This document shows, one piece after another, positions 31,382 through 42,196 of a stretch of 64,000 nucleotides of DNA. The DNA is taken from assembly GCA_027563935.2 (NCBI GenBank), contig CM050454.1, positions 25,169,501 through 25,233,500 of the forward strand, read 5' to 3'. The notes beneath the pieces are model-generated. The model did not search any database, was not told the DNA's origin, and was given only the letters and a program-made list of their open reading frames with translations. The position numbers were made by a program, and so were the translations under genes. Position 1 is the stretch's first letter; each line of letters begins with the position of its first letter. The DNA is from Costus lasius (lineage: Eukaryota; Streptophyta; Magnoliopsida; Zingiberales; Costaceae).

Positions 31382-32138
31382 TGGTCAAGCTACTAATGGG
31401 TGGGAGGGTCCTTAGAGCTGTACTCTAGGGTGTTACACGATGCATGCGAAAACGAGAGAGGGTTGTGAGACGAGGAAAGTGAAAACGCATCGAAAATGCA
31501 GGGGAAACACGAGGAAAGCGTGATGGAAACAGCATCAAGCTCAATCGGGGCAATACGAATTCAAAAAGAACTCAACGACACCTAACTACTGAATGTAACA
31601 GACTAACCTCATAGCAATTTAACAAGCTCACTTGGCACTTTAAGCTCAGCACGTTCGAAGGACAACGGTGGCGCAGGATTCAGCTCGCATGCCTATATAG
31701 CTGAAAACACACCAAAGAAACAAGAAAAATAGCGACGCCTCCAATGAATGGATACCCGTGGGTGAAGGGATGAAAACCACGGCAGAAATGTACGTAATGA
31801 AGTAGAAAAACAGGTGAACCTGACCCACCGGTGGGGTGGGATTTACTTATTTGAAAGCAGGGAAAGGGGAACAACTTGGAATCGAAGGGGCACCCTCGAC
31901 CCGTACAAACTCCGAAGACGAAGCACCGACTTCGACTTCTACGCGCTAGAGGCTCTCCGCTCACTAGGAGGTCTCTATTCACTAAGAGAACTGAAGATGA
32001 ATGCTAGCCAACCCCTCTCTTTTATAAAATAAGGAGGGGGAACAAGACAAGGGGACAACATCTTAACAACGAACTACCAAAAAGTGGTCAAGCTGCCACA
32101 TAAAACAAACTAGAATATAATCCTACCAACTAACAACT
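31382..32138 (-). repeat. GyA 5' LTR (right boundary tentative)
   Basis: The minus strand would run TGTTAGTTGGTAGG to CTTGACCA, 757 bp. A TATAAAAG lies at 32026-32019 with a GAGAGGGG leader after it, and TGTAACACCCTAG occurs close to the 3' end. The inner end is fixed by the primer site. The outer end is chosen only because it gives TG...CA ends; the partner LTR is outside the window. Confidence 0.45.
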
Positions 32139-33207
32139 ACTCCTGTGGGGGGTGGGGGGGGGGGGGGGCGGCGCAGGTCCTTTGATTCTTCAGCGTACGG
32201 GCGGTGGCGAAGGTGGTTAGATGCGCTTTGAGCACATTGTGACAAAACAGCAGAACTTGGAAGTTGTGGACTGGGCCACAACCATTGCGGCTCGCTCTTG
32301 GGCTGTATTGCTGATGTGGTTGTGGGGTCCACTTGGAGTTGGGCGTTCAGGAGGTTGGCTTGCAGTGCCCTTGGGCTGAGCCACCTCGGTATGGATGGAG
32401 AGTGGGCTAATGACGCCCATAAAGTGGTCCGGAGGGTTGCTTTGGCGTTGGGACCGCCGGATTGTCACCTTGTTGGGCTCCTTTGGGTCTTCATGGGGTG
32501 GAGCAATATGGTAGGCAGGGTAACGTACGTCGAAACGGGGTCGTCGGGGATTCAGCAAGTCTCCAGGGGCGAACACGGCGTGGCCGTGATGGAGAGCACG
32601 ACCGCGTTCGGGTTCACTAGAATCCATAGAAAGGAACACGGCTTGCCCATGTTCGGAGGCACGCCCGTGTTTAGAGCTGCCGAGGTGAACACGACCTGCC
32701 TGTGTTCAGACGGATGGCCATGTTCTCAGTCACGTCCGAAATCACCGTCTTTCCAATTTTTCGCCGAGACGAACACGACCTGACCGTGTTCAAAAGCACG
32801 CCCGTGTTCAGGGCCTCCAAAATCCACAGAAGAGAACACGGCCTGCCCGTGTTCAGAAGCACGCCCGTGCTCAGTGCTACGTGATTTTGATGAGCCGAAC
32901 ACGCCTGTGTCTGCATGCACGGCCTGCCCGTGTCGGCCTCGCAGGGACATTTTCTCTTGGTCTTTTGAGTCCGGATCTTCTTCCTTTGCTGTGCTAGCTC
33001 CTCCTGCATCTATCGTGGTTTCTCGATGCTTCCGGTATTGCTCACAAAACTATTCTGCTCAATTTCTCTTAGTGTTTCCATTTACGATTTCCCTCTGAAC
33101 GTGTTTCACTTCCCTGGTCTAACACCTCTCTCACGTTTTCCACCTCATAAGTTCTGCCACCTTAGAGTACAGCATATAAGGACTACCCTTCATAACACAC
33201 TCCATCA
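32139..33207 (+). repeat. GyB 5' LTR region (start not defined) with repeated palindromes
   Basis: Ends CACTCCATCA before a tRNA-Met-type primer site, so the right part is the LTR of the plus-strand gypsy GyB. 32560-32930 carries at least four copies of a palindrome with arms GAACACG and CGTGTTC, alternating with AAGCACGCCCGTG-like words. TATAAGG near 33171 may be the TATA box. A run of about 16 G at 32151-32168 marks the left. Where the LTR starts is not visible. Confidence 0.5.
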
Positions 33208-33326
33208 GTTTTTTGGTATGAGAGGTCGGTAATGACTAACCCTTGTCTTGTCATGCCGATCTTTTTGCATTGCATTTCATTTGGCTTTCATGGGTTTGTT
33301 TTCTGCATTTGCATCATTCGCATCAT
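33208..33326 (+). other. GyB primer site and leader
   Basis: TTTTTTGGTATGAGAGG follows the LTR end and differs by one base from the tRNA-Met primer site. A leader of about 110 bases leads to the gag ATG. Confidence 0.65.
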
Positions 33327-34081
33327 GACTACTAGAGTAGGAACCCCTTACCAACGCACGGTGCCCGTTCCGACAGAAGATGGAAAATCAACCCAAGTTG
33401 AGTCTAGGGATGAGTTATCTATGCGTATAACCGCTTTGGAGTCGTTGGTCCAACAATTACTTGCTAAGATTCAATAAGATCATGCCCAGCGAATGGCAAC
33501 TCACCATGAGCTACCTGAGATGAGGCCTTCGCCTCGAGCAACCTAACCCCCAACAGGCCATGGGTTGTACTGTAATCTTGACTAAGAGCTCATAGAGTGT
33601 CATGAGTTTGAACCCCCTTTTGACCCATTTGTGGATGCATCCAAATGGGCCATGGCTAGGCCCCAACCCGGGTTTAGGGATGCCAGAGACCATGACGGTG
33701 AGGACATTTGGTGGCTTGCCGCATGTTCCCCAAACACTTTGAGGGTAGTTTGGAACCCCACCCACCCCCCCGGGTCTTCCTTGAGTGAGCTGCCGATATG
33801 CATCGGTACTTTGAGTGGGTTCACATGGACGAGCAAACCCAAGTTGTGCTTGCTCGCATGATGCTACGGGGTACAGCCCATTTGCATTGGAAAAATATTG
33901 AGCGTCAAAATCGAATTTCCCACATTCCCCTATCCTTAGGTGGGACGAGATGAAGGCACGCATGAAGGAAAAGTATATGCCCCCATCCTCTAAGCAGCAT
34001 CTTTTGGATCAATACTATGCGCTAAGCCAAGTGTCCGGAACCATAGATGAGTTTATGACTCGGTTTGATGGCCTGCACCAT
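33327..34081 (+). pseudogene. GyB gag fragment, broken, cut by AthC
   Basis: Begins MTTRVGTPYQRTVPVP with a short coiled-coil-like helix (MRITALESLVQQLLAKIQ), then a stop. After frame breaks, gag-domain motifs appear: HRYFEWVHMDEQTQVVLARM, AHLHWKNIERQNR, then MKEKYMPPSSKQHLLDQYYA and SGTIDEFMTRFDGLHH. These parallel GyA gag. The sequence stops at 34081, where an Athila LTR begins. Nonfunctional. Confidence 0.8.
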
Positions 34082-36055
34082 TGTTGACATAGATTTATAG
34101 AGCATTTCAAGTATGATTTTACAGGCAGAATCATCTATATTTCTGGGTTTTCTGCCTCTCTATTGCCTTAATTACCTTACATCTATAGAATCTATACCTT
34201 TTTTGGTATTTTCACGTTTTTAGGTCAAAACGACCCTAAAGAGGGTGGATTCTGGGACTTTTATGGTGGAGGAGCTCTTCCTAATTCAAGATGACCCTAA
34301 CTAGAAGTTTTCGGATTCATTGGGAACTTTGTTGGAAATCACGACCAGGTCACGATCAGAATCATACCCGTGACTCATCTTCGCACTTAAGCTGCAACTG
34401 ATAAATCACGACTGGGTCACGACCAAATTCACGCCCGAGAAGGCAGACTTGCCTGTTACAAAATCACGATTTTAATTCAGATTTCTTTGACCTAACCCTA
34501 GGGGAAGCTCAGGGGCACCCAAGACTTTTCTCCCCCATTGACAAAAGAGGTGTAGAGCAGCTTTTCAGGGCAATTCTTCTCCATGAAATGATGATTTCGT
34601 GGAGACAGCAATCGCAGTAGGTTTTGTAGGGCATGGAAGGAGGTTGGCAGAGGTCCTTTCGGTTGAGCTATGGCAGTGGTTGCAGAGGCTTTTGGCAGGG
34701 CATGGGGAAGGGAAGAAGGTGCATGAAGAGATGAGATAAAAGACCTTTGATTCAAGGTGAAAAGGGGGGGGGGGGGATTTGGCACTAATAGAAGTTGCGC
34801 TTGGAAGAAGAAGGCGATTGCATCCGTAGAATATCTCTGGACTAGGTTTGTAAGGGGAGATCTTGGAGCTAAATTTGATTCTTACTGTGCTTATTGTGTA
34901 ATTTTTGCCGAATATTGTATGATCTACCCTTCTTTTGTAAATCCTGCACAAAGTCTACTATTGTGTGTTTATCTTTATGCTTAAGACTATTGATCACGAT
35001 ATTATCATGAGCATTGTAGGCTAACTTCTAAATCAAGATTTGGGGAACCCTTTGATGACTTACTTGTTATAATAGTCTTATCCAAACGCCATAGTTTTTA
35101 CTTAACCATTTGTGCGCTCTTTGCCTGCATTACCCGGAAAGGGATGCTTGAGCCTCTAATCGCCAAAGAGGGGTTTGTCATTCAGTATCTCTAGGGGAAA
35201 AATACCCGCTTGCGGATCTGTATTCACTTGCGGGGATTACGTGGGTCCTAGATGCGTTAGAGAGACAAAAAGTCTGACCGCGCATTGGAAGCATTCGGTT
35301 GAGGGTTTATTTAGTTAGTTTGTACACTCTGACTACGTTGCTCGAAAGGGAACGTTTGAGCCTGTTATCGTCTCAAGCGTGGTTTGTAAATCAGGGACTT
35401 GGGGAAGTCCCCTTGCCGAACTGTACTCCCTTGGCATGAGTATTTGGATCCTAGACACGTCTGGAAAACCAAAAGTGCGCCAGCACGTTGGATTATTTCG
35501 GTGCTCTTTGCCTGCGCTGCTCGAAAGGGTGCATTTGAGCCGGTACTTTGTGAGGGAGGTCTGTAAATCAGGAATTCTCGGGGAGGACCCCTTTTGTTAA
35601 CCTGTACTCGCCTTGAAGGTATTAGGACCTTAGACGTATTAGGGAGACCACTAGTCCGACTGAACGTCAGAACCCTTCGGGCTAGACCGGTAACCCCTTC
35701 CATGGGAATGGACAAGACTACTGGAGGGAGCAACCTGCACGTCGGGTGGCTGAATCCCTTGAGCTAGATAGGACTATGGTAATGAAGTTTTATTATTCAG
35801 CAGTGAGGAGTCAAATCGGTGAACCCATATCATGATACATTTCATCATCAAATTTCTCTCGTGCAATTCCTCTGTTTACGTTCTTGTTCATTAAATTTGT
35901 TCAACATTTAAACTTTCCCAATTTCGACTTCATGTAGCTGGCAATTTTGAGATCAGTCGGTACTTGCCCATTAGTCCCCATGGGATCGATATTTTTACTA
36001 CTTCGATAGACCCGTGCACTTGCGGGAAGCCTATCAAGCATCCTTGGGCCTATCA
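34082..36055 (+). repeat. AthC 5' LTR (about 1.97 kb)
   Basis: The right end GGGCCTATCA is fixed by AGTTTTTGG plus the primer site. The left end TGTTGACATAGATTTATAG resembles other Athila LTR starts here; it could instead be TGACATAG at 34085. It contains TCACGAC direct repeats at 34330-34440, a divergent ~190-bp tandem repeat with hairpins at 35110-35680, and the terminal block ACTACTTCGATAG then CCGTGCACTTGCGGG. Confidence 0.72.
35110..35680 (+). repeat. Three divergent ~190-bp units with hairpins in AthC LTR
   Basis: Units begin near 35110, 35322 and 35501 and share GAAAGGG, TTTGAGCC and a CCTAGACG-like word. Each carries a hairpin. GCAT/ATGC with CCC/GGG lies at 35127-35147. ACGTT/AACGT with CTC/GGG around GAAA lies at 35335-35355. 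TGCG/TGCA with CTC/GGG around GAAA lies at 35513-35533. Confidence 0.7.
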
Positions 36056-36061
36056 AGTTTT

Positions 36062-36079
36062 TGGTACCGTTGCCGGGGA
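36062..36079 (+). other. AthC primer-binding site (tRNA-Asp type)
   Basis: TGGTACCGTTGCCGGGGA, one base from the tRNA-Asp-complementary Athila site. Confidence 0.88.
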
Positions 36080-36224
36080 CTAATTTTGGCAATATTGACA
36101 AGATTTAGAAATTACTGTACTAGACACTCTTCGCTTAATCCTATATATTAGTATACTTTCTTTCATTTTGTTTTACACCTTTCTTGATTTAACGAGTTAT
36201 TTGCCTTGTTAGAAATTTTAGTTT

Positions 36225-36380
36225 ATGTATAGGACTCCACGCCCGGAACCTGCAATACTGTTTGATTCAGAAATTGAAAGAACATTCCGGCGTCGGAAGA
36301 AACTGCAAAAACTGCAACCAGAAAAGGATTCGCAAACAGCAACCATGGACGGTAACAAGTCGCTCCGAGACTTACTCAAT
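36225..36380 (+). pseudogene. AthC gag N-terminal fragment
   Basis: MYRTPRPEPAILFDSEIERT followed by an Arg/Lys-rich stretch and MDGNKSLRDL matches the AthB gag start (MRRTLRS... [14 protein letters not shown] ... [10 protein letters not shown]). The match ends near codon 50, where A/T-rich sequence shared with 58464-58560 begins. Confidence 0.78.
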
Positions 36381-36483
36381 AATTTAAGTTTTCATGAAAT
36401 CTCAAAAATTTCCTAAGTCATCAAATTCAATGCCCAAAAAGCTTTCTAAGTCCAATATTGAGGATGAAAACAATCTGGTGTAT
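36371..36483. other. Segment shared with the AthF 3' noncoding region
   Basis: About 95 bases (CAATTTAAGTTTTCATGAAA-like start) match 58464-58560 on the same strand at roughly 85% by eye. It is followed immediately by an Athila LTR start at 36484. Confidence 0.55.
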
Positions 36484-36662
36484 TGATGACTCTAAATTTC
36501 ATAGAATATTTCTTGCTAAATCTATTGTATTTTTTCGGTCATAATCATGCTCTGTTGTTTATTTTTAATCCTTATTTATCAAATGTTTCGGAATATACAC
36601 CTTTCGATGTTGGCAGCGATATGTCCTAAGGTGCTCGAGCAACATTATGAGTTGGAGGCATA
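36484..36662 (+). repeat. Truncated Athila LTR start
   Basis: TGATGACTCTAAATTTCATAG aligns with the start of the AthE LTR (TGATGACACGAAAATTCATA) and follows it for about 120 bases through TATTTATCAAAT. It is then replaced by a second LTR start at 36663. It is probably the stub of an older LTR invaded by AthD. Confidence 0.6.
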
Positions 36663-37162
36663 GTGATGACATAAATTTTTATAGTATTTTTTTATGCATA
36701 TTTAAAATAAATTTGTGTCATTGCTCTATTTGTATTTAAAATTATCTTTTTTTAGTATTGTAGTATAAAATTGTCATTTATCTATTTTTTTTATTTTTTT
36801 AGAAAATAGACCTTAAAATAGGCGAAATTAAAGATATTTGGTCACAACAATACTCAATGCATCAAAAGGATAATTTCCTACAAATTTGAAGTCCAAAGTT
36901 GAACAAAAGTTTTTGCCTATGATTATAATCATGGGCCGTGATTTTAGAGTACCTAGGTCTTAGAAGGATTTTAAGATTGTTTAAATAAAAATAAAAATTT
37001 TTAAAGAGAAATAAGGCCACATGGTAAATTTCATACAATTTGGAGCTCCCCATAGAATCATGATTGACTCTATGAGTACAATCACAATCATAATTCTATA
37101 GTCAAACATAAAGGGAGTAATTACAAGAAGTAATGACAATCACAACTGTGATTACAAAGATA

Positions 37163-37476
37163 GAGCCCAAGTCTTACGAATGAATAGTTGATGCAGGATT
37201 AGTACATGCATGCTCTAATATCAACATATACAGGAGGGGCCATCAACATGCAAATAACGCATTTGAAAGAGTTTGATAATAGATAGTTAAGTAGGAAAAC
37301 CGAATTAGCTACAAAAATGGAGCCCGAGTCTTATGGATGACCAGTTGACACAGGACTAGTATATGCATGCTCTAATACCAACTAATGTAGGATGGGCCAC
37401 CAACATGCAAATAACATGTTTGGAAGAGTTTAATAATAGATAGCTAAGTAGAAAAACTAAATTAGCTAACGATGTT
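37163..37476. repeat. 157-bp direct tandem duplication in AthD LTR
   Basis: Two copies starting GAGCCCAAGTCTTA (37163) and GAGCCCGAGTCTTA (37320), each containing TATGCATGCTCTAAT-like and GGGCCAYCAACATGCAAATAA words, about 85-90% alike by eye. Confidence 0.8.
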
Positions 37477-37654
37477 CAAATCTAGCTTTTTTTTTCAATT
37501 TTATAAAAGGGAAACCCGAGGGTAATCTAACTACATTTAGGGAAGCAAATAAATTGTTAAACACAAAGAAAGCTCCCCTTGGACCCTTCGACAATAGAAA
37601 GCGCATATGTTTCGTTCTTCACCAGTCCAATGATGGATATGTAGACACACAGAA

Positions 37655-38000
37655 AATTACGTTAGTGCCGTAACCTATTTTACGGTACCGTATTTTCATA
37701 CGCTACCGTAAAATCCGAGCCACTGCCATATTTTGAGGAGTTTCTGAACATAAGGTTTTTTGGATTTTACGGGAGTACCGTAAACCAGATTACGGTACCG
37801 TATTTTAGAGCGCTTGAGAACAGAAACTTTGCTTGATTTTACGGCACTGCTGTAAAGGATTACACGGGCCATATTTTCCAATTACTTCCGAACAGAGAGT
37901 TCAGCCAATTTTACGGTAGTACCATAAACCAGATTACGGTGCCGTATTACCCAGACAACATCAGATCAAAAAACTCGCCCGATTTTATGGCAGTGCTGTA
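37655..38000. repeat. TACGGTACCGTA palindrome array, AthD U3
   Basis: Perfect 12-base palindromes at 37681-37692 and 37791-37802, plus many degraded ACGG...CCGTA words, each between unrelated 25-40 base spacers. The identical 12-mer recurs inside AthD at 42353 and inside AthE at 49879. Confidence 0.85.
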
Positions 38001-38813
38001 AACTATTACACTGCCGTATTTCTGTTGTTAAACGCGATTTCCAGGTCAATTCTGAAGTCTGATTCTTGCGGAGACGATTGCGGGCGAACCAGAGGTTTAT
38101 ATTCGAAGCCGTAAGAAGCAATCGGGGAGCCTGGGACGAGAGGATTACACACACACTGAAAGCCCCAATTTTCATCGATTGTCGAGGGAGAAATCACGAT
38201 TCACGCCGCCGCCTAGGGTTCCGCCGCCGCAACCAATCCAGACCACCTCCGGCCGCGATTTTTATACTGAAGCTTCGTCTAGAGGAGGAGACAACATGCC
38301 AGAAGTTTCAGAAGAGAAGGAAATCAATTGGAAGAGGAATCGAGGAAAGAAGAAGGACAACCACTGTTCACCGAGAGCTTTTGAAATTACAGCTGTGGAA
38401 TACTCACAGCCGTCCTGTATTTTCCCAAAACTCTTCTTTTACTGATTTTTGAACTTCTGAAATTATGGAATATTGTATTTTCTCCACCATGCTAGCTTAA
38501 ACTACTTTTGGGACATGAGGGAGTAATTCACTTGATTTTTAATGTCTGTTTCACTATTTCATTGCGTTTAATCTTAGCATGATGATTTTGCTCATGTGAT
38601 ATTTGTGCTTAGACTCTCTATAGATCCATGTTACTAATCATGTTTTTAGAATTTTCGCTATTGACTGAAAGGTAATTGCTTGAGAATTCAGAACCCTATA
38701 ATTGCATGTTAGGAACCCTTCCTTAAATTAGATCCAATTTGTTCAGTTCTAGTAGATTAATTACCATGATAATAATATGAATCTGTAGATCGAGTCTAAT
38801 TGTCAAACATGGA

Positions 38814-39054
38814 GATCTTGCACGAAAGTGAGGATCGGAACGTTGGAGATCCATGAGTAAAACTAGTGTTGAGGCTCGGATGCACGAAAGTGATCCTTGA
38901 GATTCCACTAGAGATTATCAACCTAGAATTCGGATGCACGAAAGTGATCTTTGAGTTCATTGATTGATGATTTACTTATCTTCAGCGTTGGGACGAATCT
39001 TGCGCGAAAGCGAAGATTAATCCATGCATGGTTGTTAGCACGAGAGTGAAACAA
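38814..39054 (+). other. Five-member GNRA-capped hairpin array, AthD LTR
   Basis: Each has outer arms, usually a bulged G on the 5' side, a 3-bp inner stem and a GNRA loop. Outer arms: GATCTT/AGGATC (38814-38836), GGAT/ATCC (38878-38896), GGAT/ATCT (38932-38950), AATCTT/AAGATT (38996-39018) and TTGTT/AACAA (39032-39054). Inner stems are CAC/GTG or CGC/GCG, loops GAAA or GAGA. Confidence 0.88.
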
Positions 39055-39341
39055 TTCTTTTATTAAGTAATTTGCATCTTCATCGTGATAAAATTAAACT
39101 GATGAGTTCTTTATTCATGTCTAGTTATAGAAATTATAGTGAATGAAACCCTAGTCCCAGTTTTCTCTCCGACAGTATTCTTCCGTGTGTTTGCGATATT
39201 TGCTTGACTTTCATTCGACTACATAGATAGTAAGAAATCAATTGATCAGTACTTGACAACATAGGTCTCTGTGTGTTCGATATCTTTTTTTATTACTTCG
39301 AGTATCCGTGCACTTGCGGACACTACAAGTTAGGGACAACA

Positions 39342-39482
39342 AGTTTTTGGAGCCGTGCCAGGGAGTGACAATAGCCCTGTACGCCAATACCTTTGGCCGC
39401 GACCCCTGAAACGAGTCTACCTACTTGTATTTAAAAGTGTGTCCTTTCGGATCACAACAAGTTTTTGGTGCCGTTGCCGGGG
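39342..39482 (+). other. AthD duplicated LTR-end/primer-site junction
   Basis: ACAACAAGTTTTTGG occurs at 39336-39350 followed by a degraded primer site, and at 39444-39458 followed by a good one (TGGTGCCGTTGCCGGGGA, 39456-39473 approximately). A 108-base offset separates them. Confidence 0.7.
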
Positions 39483-39602
39483 ACCTTAGTTTGTCAATAT
39501 TAAAGATATTGAGATTATTGCTAGACTAGGTTTTATTTACTATTTTTATTTATTTTTATTATTTTTTGTTTTTCTTGAAATCATTTGATCTAAGTACTTT
39601 GC

Positions 39603-42196
39603 ATGCGCAGAAGTCTTAGGTCAGGATCACTTGTTTCATTTGATCCTAAAATCAATAGAACACTTATCGTGCGCAGGAAATTGAGATTAGAAGAGACATC
39701 ACCAGAAGAAATTGTAGAGATGGGGGATAATTAGAGAACACTTAGGGACTATGCAGCCCTTAATCCCCAAGAAATTCGTTCAAGCATTGCTAGACCAGCA
39801 ATAGAGGCTAATAACTTCGAGATTAAGCCTGCTTTTATTTCAATGATTCAACAGAACCAATTTGGAGGATCTCCTCTGGAAGATCCCAACTAACACTTGT
39901 CTTTATTTTTGGAATTATGCGATACTATCAAAATAAATGGTGTTTCTAACGATGCTTTGAAATTAAGACTTTTTCCTTTTTCTCTTAGGGACCGGGCAAA
40001 GACATGGCTTCATAATCATCCAACCGGTACCTTCACAACTTGGAATCAACTGTCAAATTCTTTCTTGACAAAATACTTCCCCCCAAGCAAGACACTTCAA
40101 TTGAGAAATCAAATTACAAACTTTTCACAGAAAGATGGAGAGTCATTCAGCGAGGCCTGGGAGAGATTCAATGAACTATAGCGGAAGTGTCCTCACCATG
40201 GCATTGAAGATTGGGTTTTACTACAAAATTTTTACTATGAATTATCAAATAATATCAAATTAACTGTGGATGCTGCTGCAGGTGGAGCTCTTTTGAGCAA
40301 AACACCAGATGCTGCCTTCAGACTGCTAGAGGAGATGACATTGAATCACAATCAATGGACTACTGAGAGAGGAGTACTTTACAAGCCTTCTCAAGGTAAG
40401 GGTGATGGTGATGGATGGCGATCCTTAGCAAAGAAGGTAGACTTTTTGTGCAGTAAGTTTAATTCTATGCAGACTGCTTCTATTTCTTCTATCATTTGTG
40501 AAATTTGTGGCAATGATGGTCATACATCTGAAAATTGTAGAATAGTTGCTGATCAGGGTAATGAACATGTGAATGCTATAGGGAACTATAATCAAAGTAG
40601 ATCTAATGATCCCTATTGAAGTACATATAACCCTGGATGGAGAAATCACCCCAACCTTTCATGGAAAAATACTAAAAATGTAGGGGGAAACACTGAGAAT
40701 AAAGGATATCAAAGACCAAATCAGAATTTTAATCAAAATCAAAATCAAAATCAGAATTCAAATATAGAATCTATCCTTGAAAAAATTATGGCCAATCAAA
40801 ATCAGTTTATGTCTAAGCAAGACCAACTCATGTCAAATCAAAATAGACAAATTGAAGAATTTAAGAAAAATTTTCATCAAATCAACTCCAGATTGGAAAG
40901 AGTAGAAGCCCACAGCAAAATTCTTGAAAATCAGATTGCCTAGTAAGCTAGTGCACCTTACAGACCCCCTAGGAAATTGCATGCAAAACCTGAGATAAAC
41001 CCTAGGGAGCACTGTAATGCCATCATGACTAGAAGTGGGAAACAACTCGGAGAACCTAGAGGGAGGTTTGAAAACACCGAAAAAAGGCTTGATGATAATG
41101 AGGAGGAATTAGAGTTAGGAGAATCCTCTTCACATGAGGAACCCCAAACTTGTTTACCACCTCAAAAGGGTGATAAACCTAAAGGAGATGAATCATGTAA
41201 AAAAGACAATCATAAACCTAATTTGCCTGCTCCTTACCAGCCACCTATACCTTTTTCTCAAAGGTTAGTTCAGAATAAATTAGACAAAAAGTTTGGTAAA
41301 TTCCTTGAAATCCTGAAAAAGCTTTATGTTAATATTCCATTTACTGAAGCTATTTCTGAAATGTCATCTTATGCCAAGTTTTTAAAGAGATTTTGTCTAA
41401 CAAAAGGAAATTAGATGATTATGACACATGCACTGTTACTTTAACTAAAGATTGTAGTGCTATCATACAAAACAAATTGCCACCTAAACTGAAGGATCCA
41501 GGTAGTTTTTCTATACCTTGTTCAATAGGCACTATTACTTTTGACCGAGCCTTATGTGACCTAGGTGCCAGTGTGAGTATAATGTCTCTTTCTACTTACA
41601 GGAAACTAAATCTTGGAGAGCTAAAGCATACATCCATATCCTTACAGCTCGCGGATTCATCGGTAAAGTATCCTGTAGGTATATTAGAGAATGTTCCTGT
41701 ACAAATTGGTAAGTTTTTCATTCCTGCAGATTTTGTAGTGTTAGACATGGAGGAAAATTCTAGAAATCCTATAATTCTTGGTAGACCACTATTGGCCACT
41801 GCTAAGGCAAACATAGATGTGAAAGAAGGAAAGATTACTTTTGATATATGTGACAACAAGATTGAATTTAATCTTAATGATTCATTGAACAAGCTTTCAT
41901 ACTCAGGATCTTGTTGTAGTGTTGAGATATTTAATGATGATATTTATGATGTTTCAAGTTTGTTTGATGAAACCTTAAATAATGAATCTAACATTCTTTC
42001 TGAGGGAATTGATAAGAAATTGCAGAAGAAAAAGACAAGGAGGAAGAGAAGAAGAGAAAGCTCTAGATTGATTGACAAAATAGAAAGGATTCTGAGCAAA
42101 TTTGGATACTATTTCAAGATTGAGCCTTATGTTGAAAAATCAGGAGGGCAATTCAGGAGTTCACGATCAAATCTGAGTGTTAAAGGGTCAAGCTAA
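39603..42196 (+). pseudogene. AthD gag-protease without RT or integrase, broken
   Basis: Starts MRRSLRSGSLVSFDPKINRT. Gag core: [44 protein letters not shown] knuckle CEICGNDGHTSENC near 40497; [16 protein letters not shown]; protease [12 protein letters not shown] near 41550 and IGKFFIPADFVVLDMEE. Stops lie near 39733, 39891, 40179, 40617 and 40940, with a frameshift near 41390. After protease comes a short novel tail with a basic run (KKKTRRKRRRESSR), and the frame ends at TAA 42194. The next bases are the post-pol hairpins. RT, RNase H and integrase are absent, so the element is non-autonomous. Confidence 0.85.

Larger units (their letters stand above)
34082..36483 (+). mobile_element. AthC: Athila-type element, only 5' LTR and gag start remain
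   Basis: LTR 34082-36055, tRNA-Asp primer site at 36062, gag N-terminus at 36225, then a break near 36371-36383 into unrelated sequence. No pol or 3' LTR of this copy is seen. Confidence 0.75.
36663..39341 (+). repeat. AthD 5' LTR (about 2.7 kb, start tentative)
   Basis: Starts TGATGACATAAATTTTTATAG and ends GGGACAACA before AGTTTTTGG. In order it has an A/T-rich start, a 157-bp tandem pair (37163-37476), TACGGTACCGTA palindromes (37655-38000), a weak TATA (TTTTTATACTG near 38259), five leader hairpins (38814-39054) and the terminal block with TATCCGTGCACTTGCGG. It is longer than the AthE LTR, so part of 36800-37640 may be inserted sequence. Confidence 0.65.

Noticed and set aside
32217..32639. 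140-codon minus-strand frame with RRSQRQSNPPDHF
   Set aside because: A faint resemblance to polyprotein linkers, but no catalytic motif. It overlaps the palindrome array and GC-rich LTR sequence, so a chance frame is more likely.
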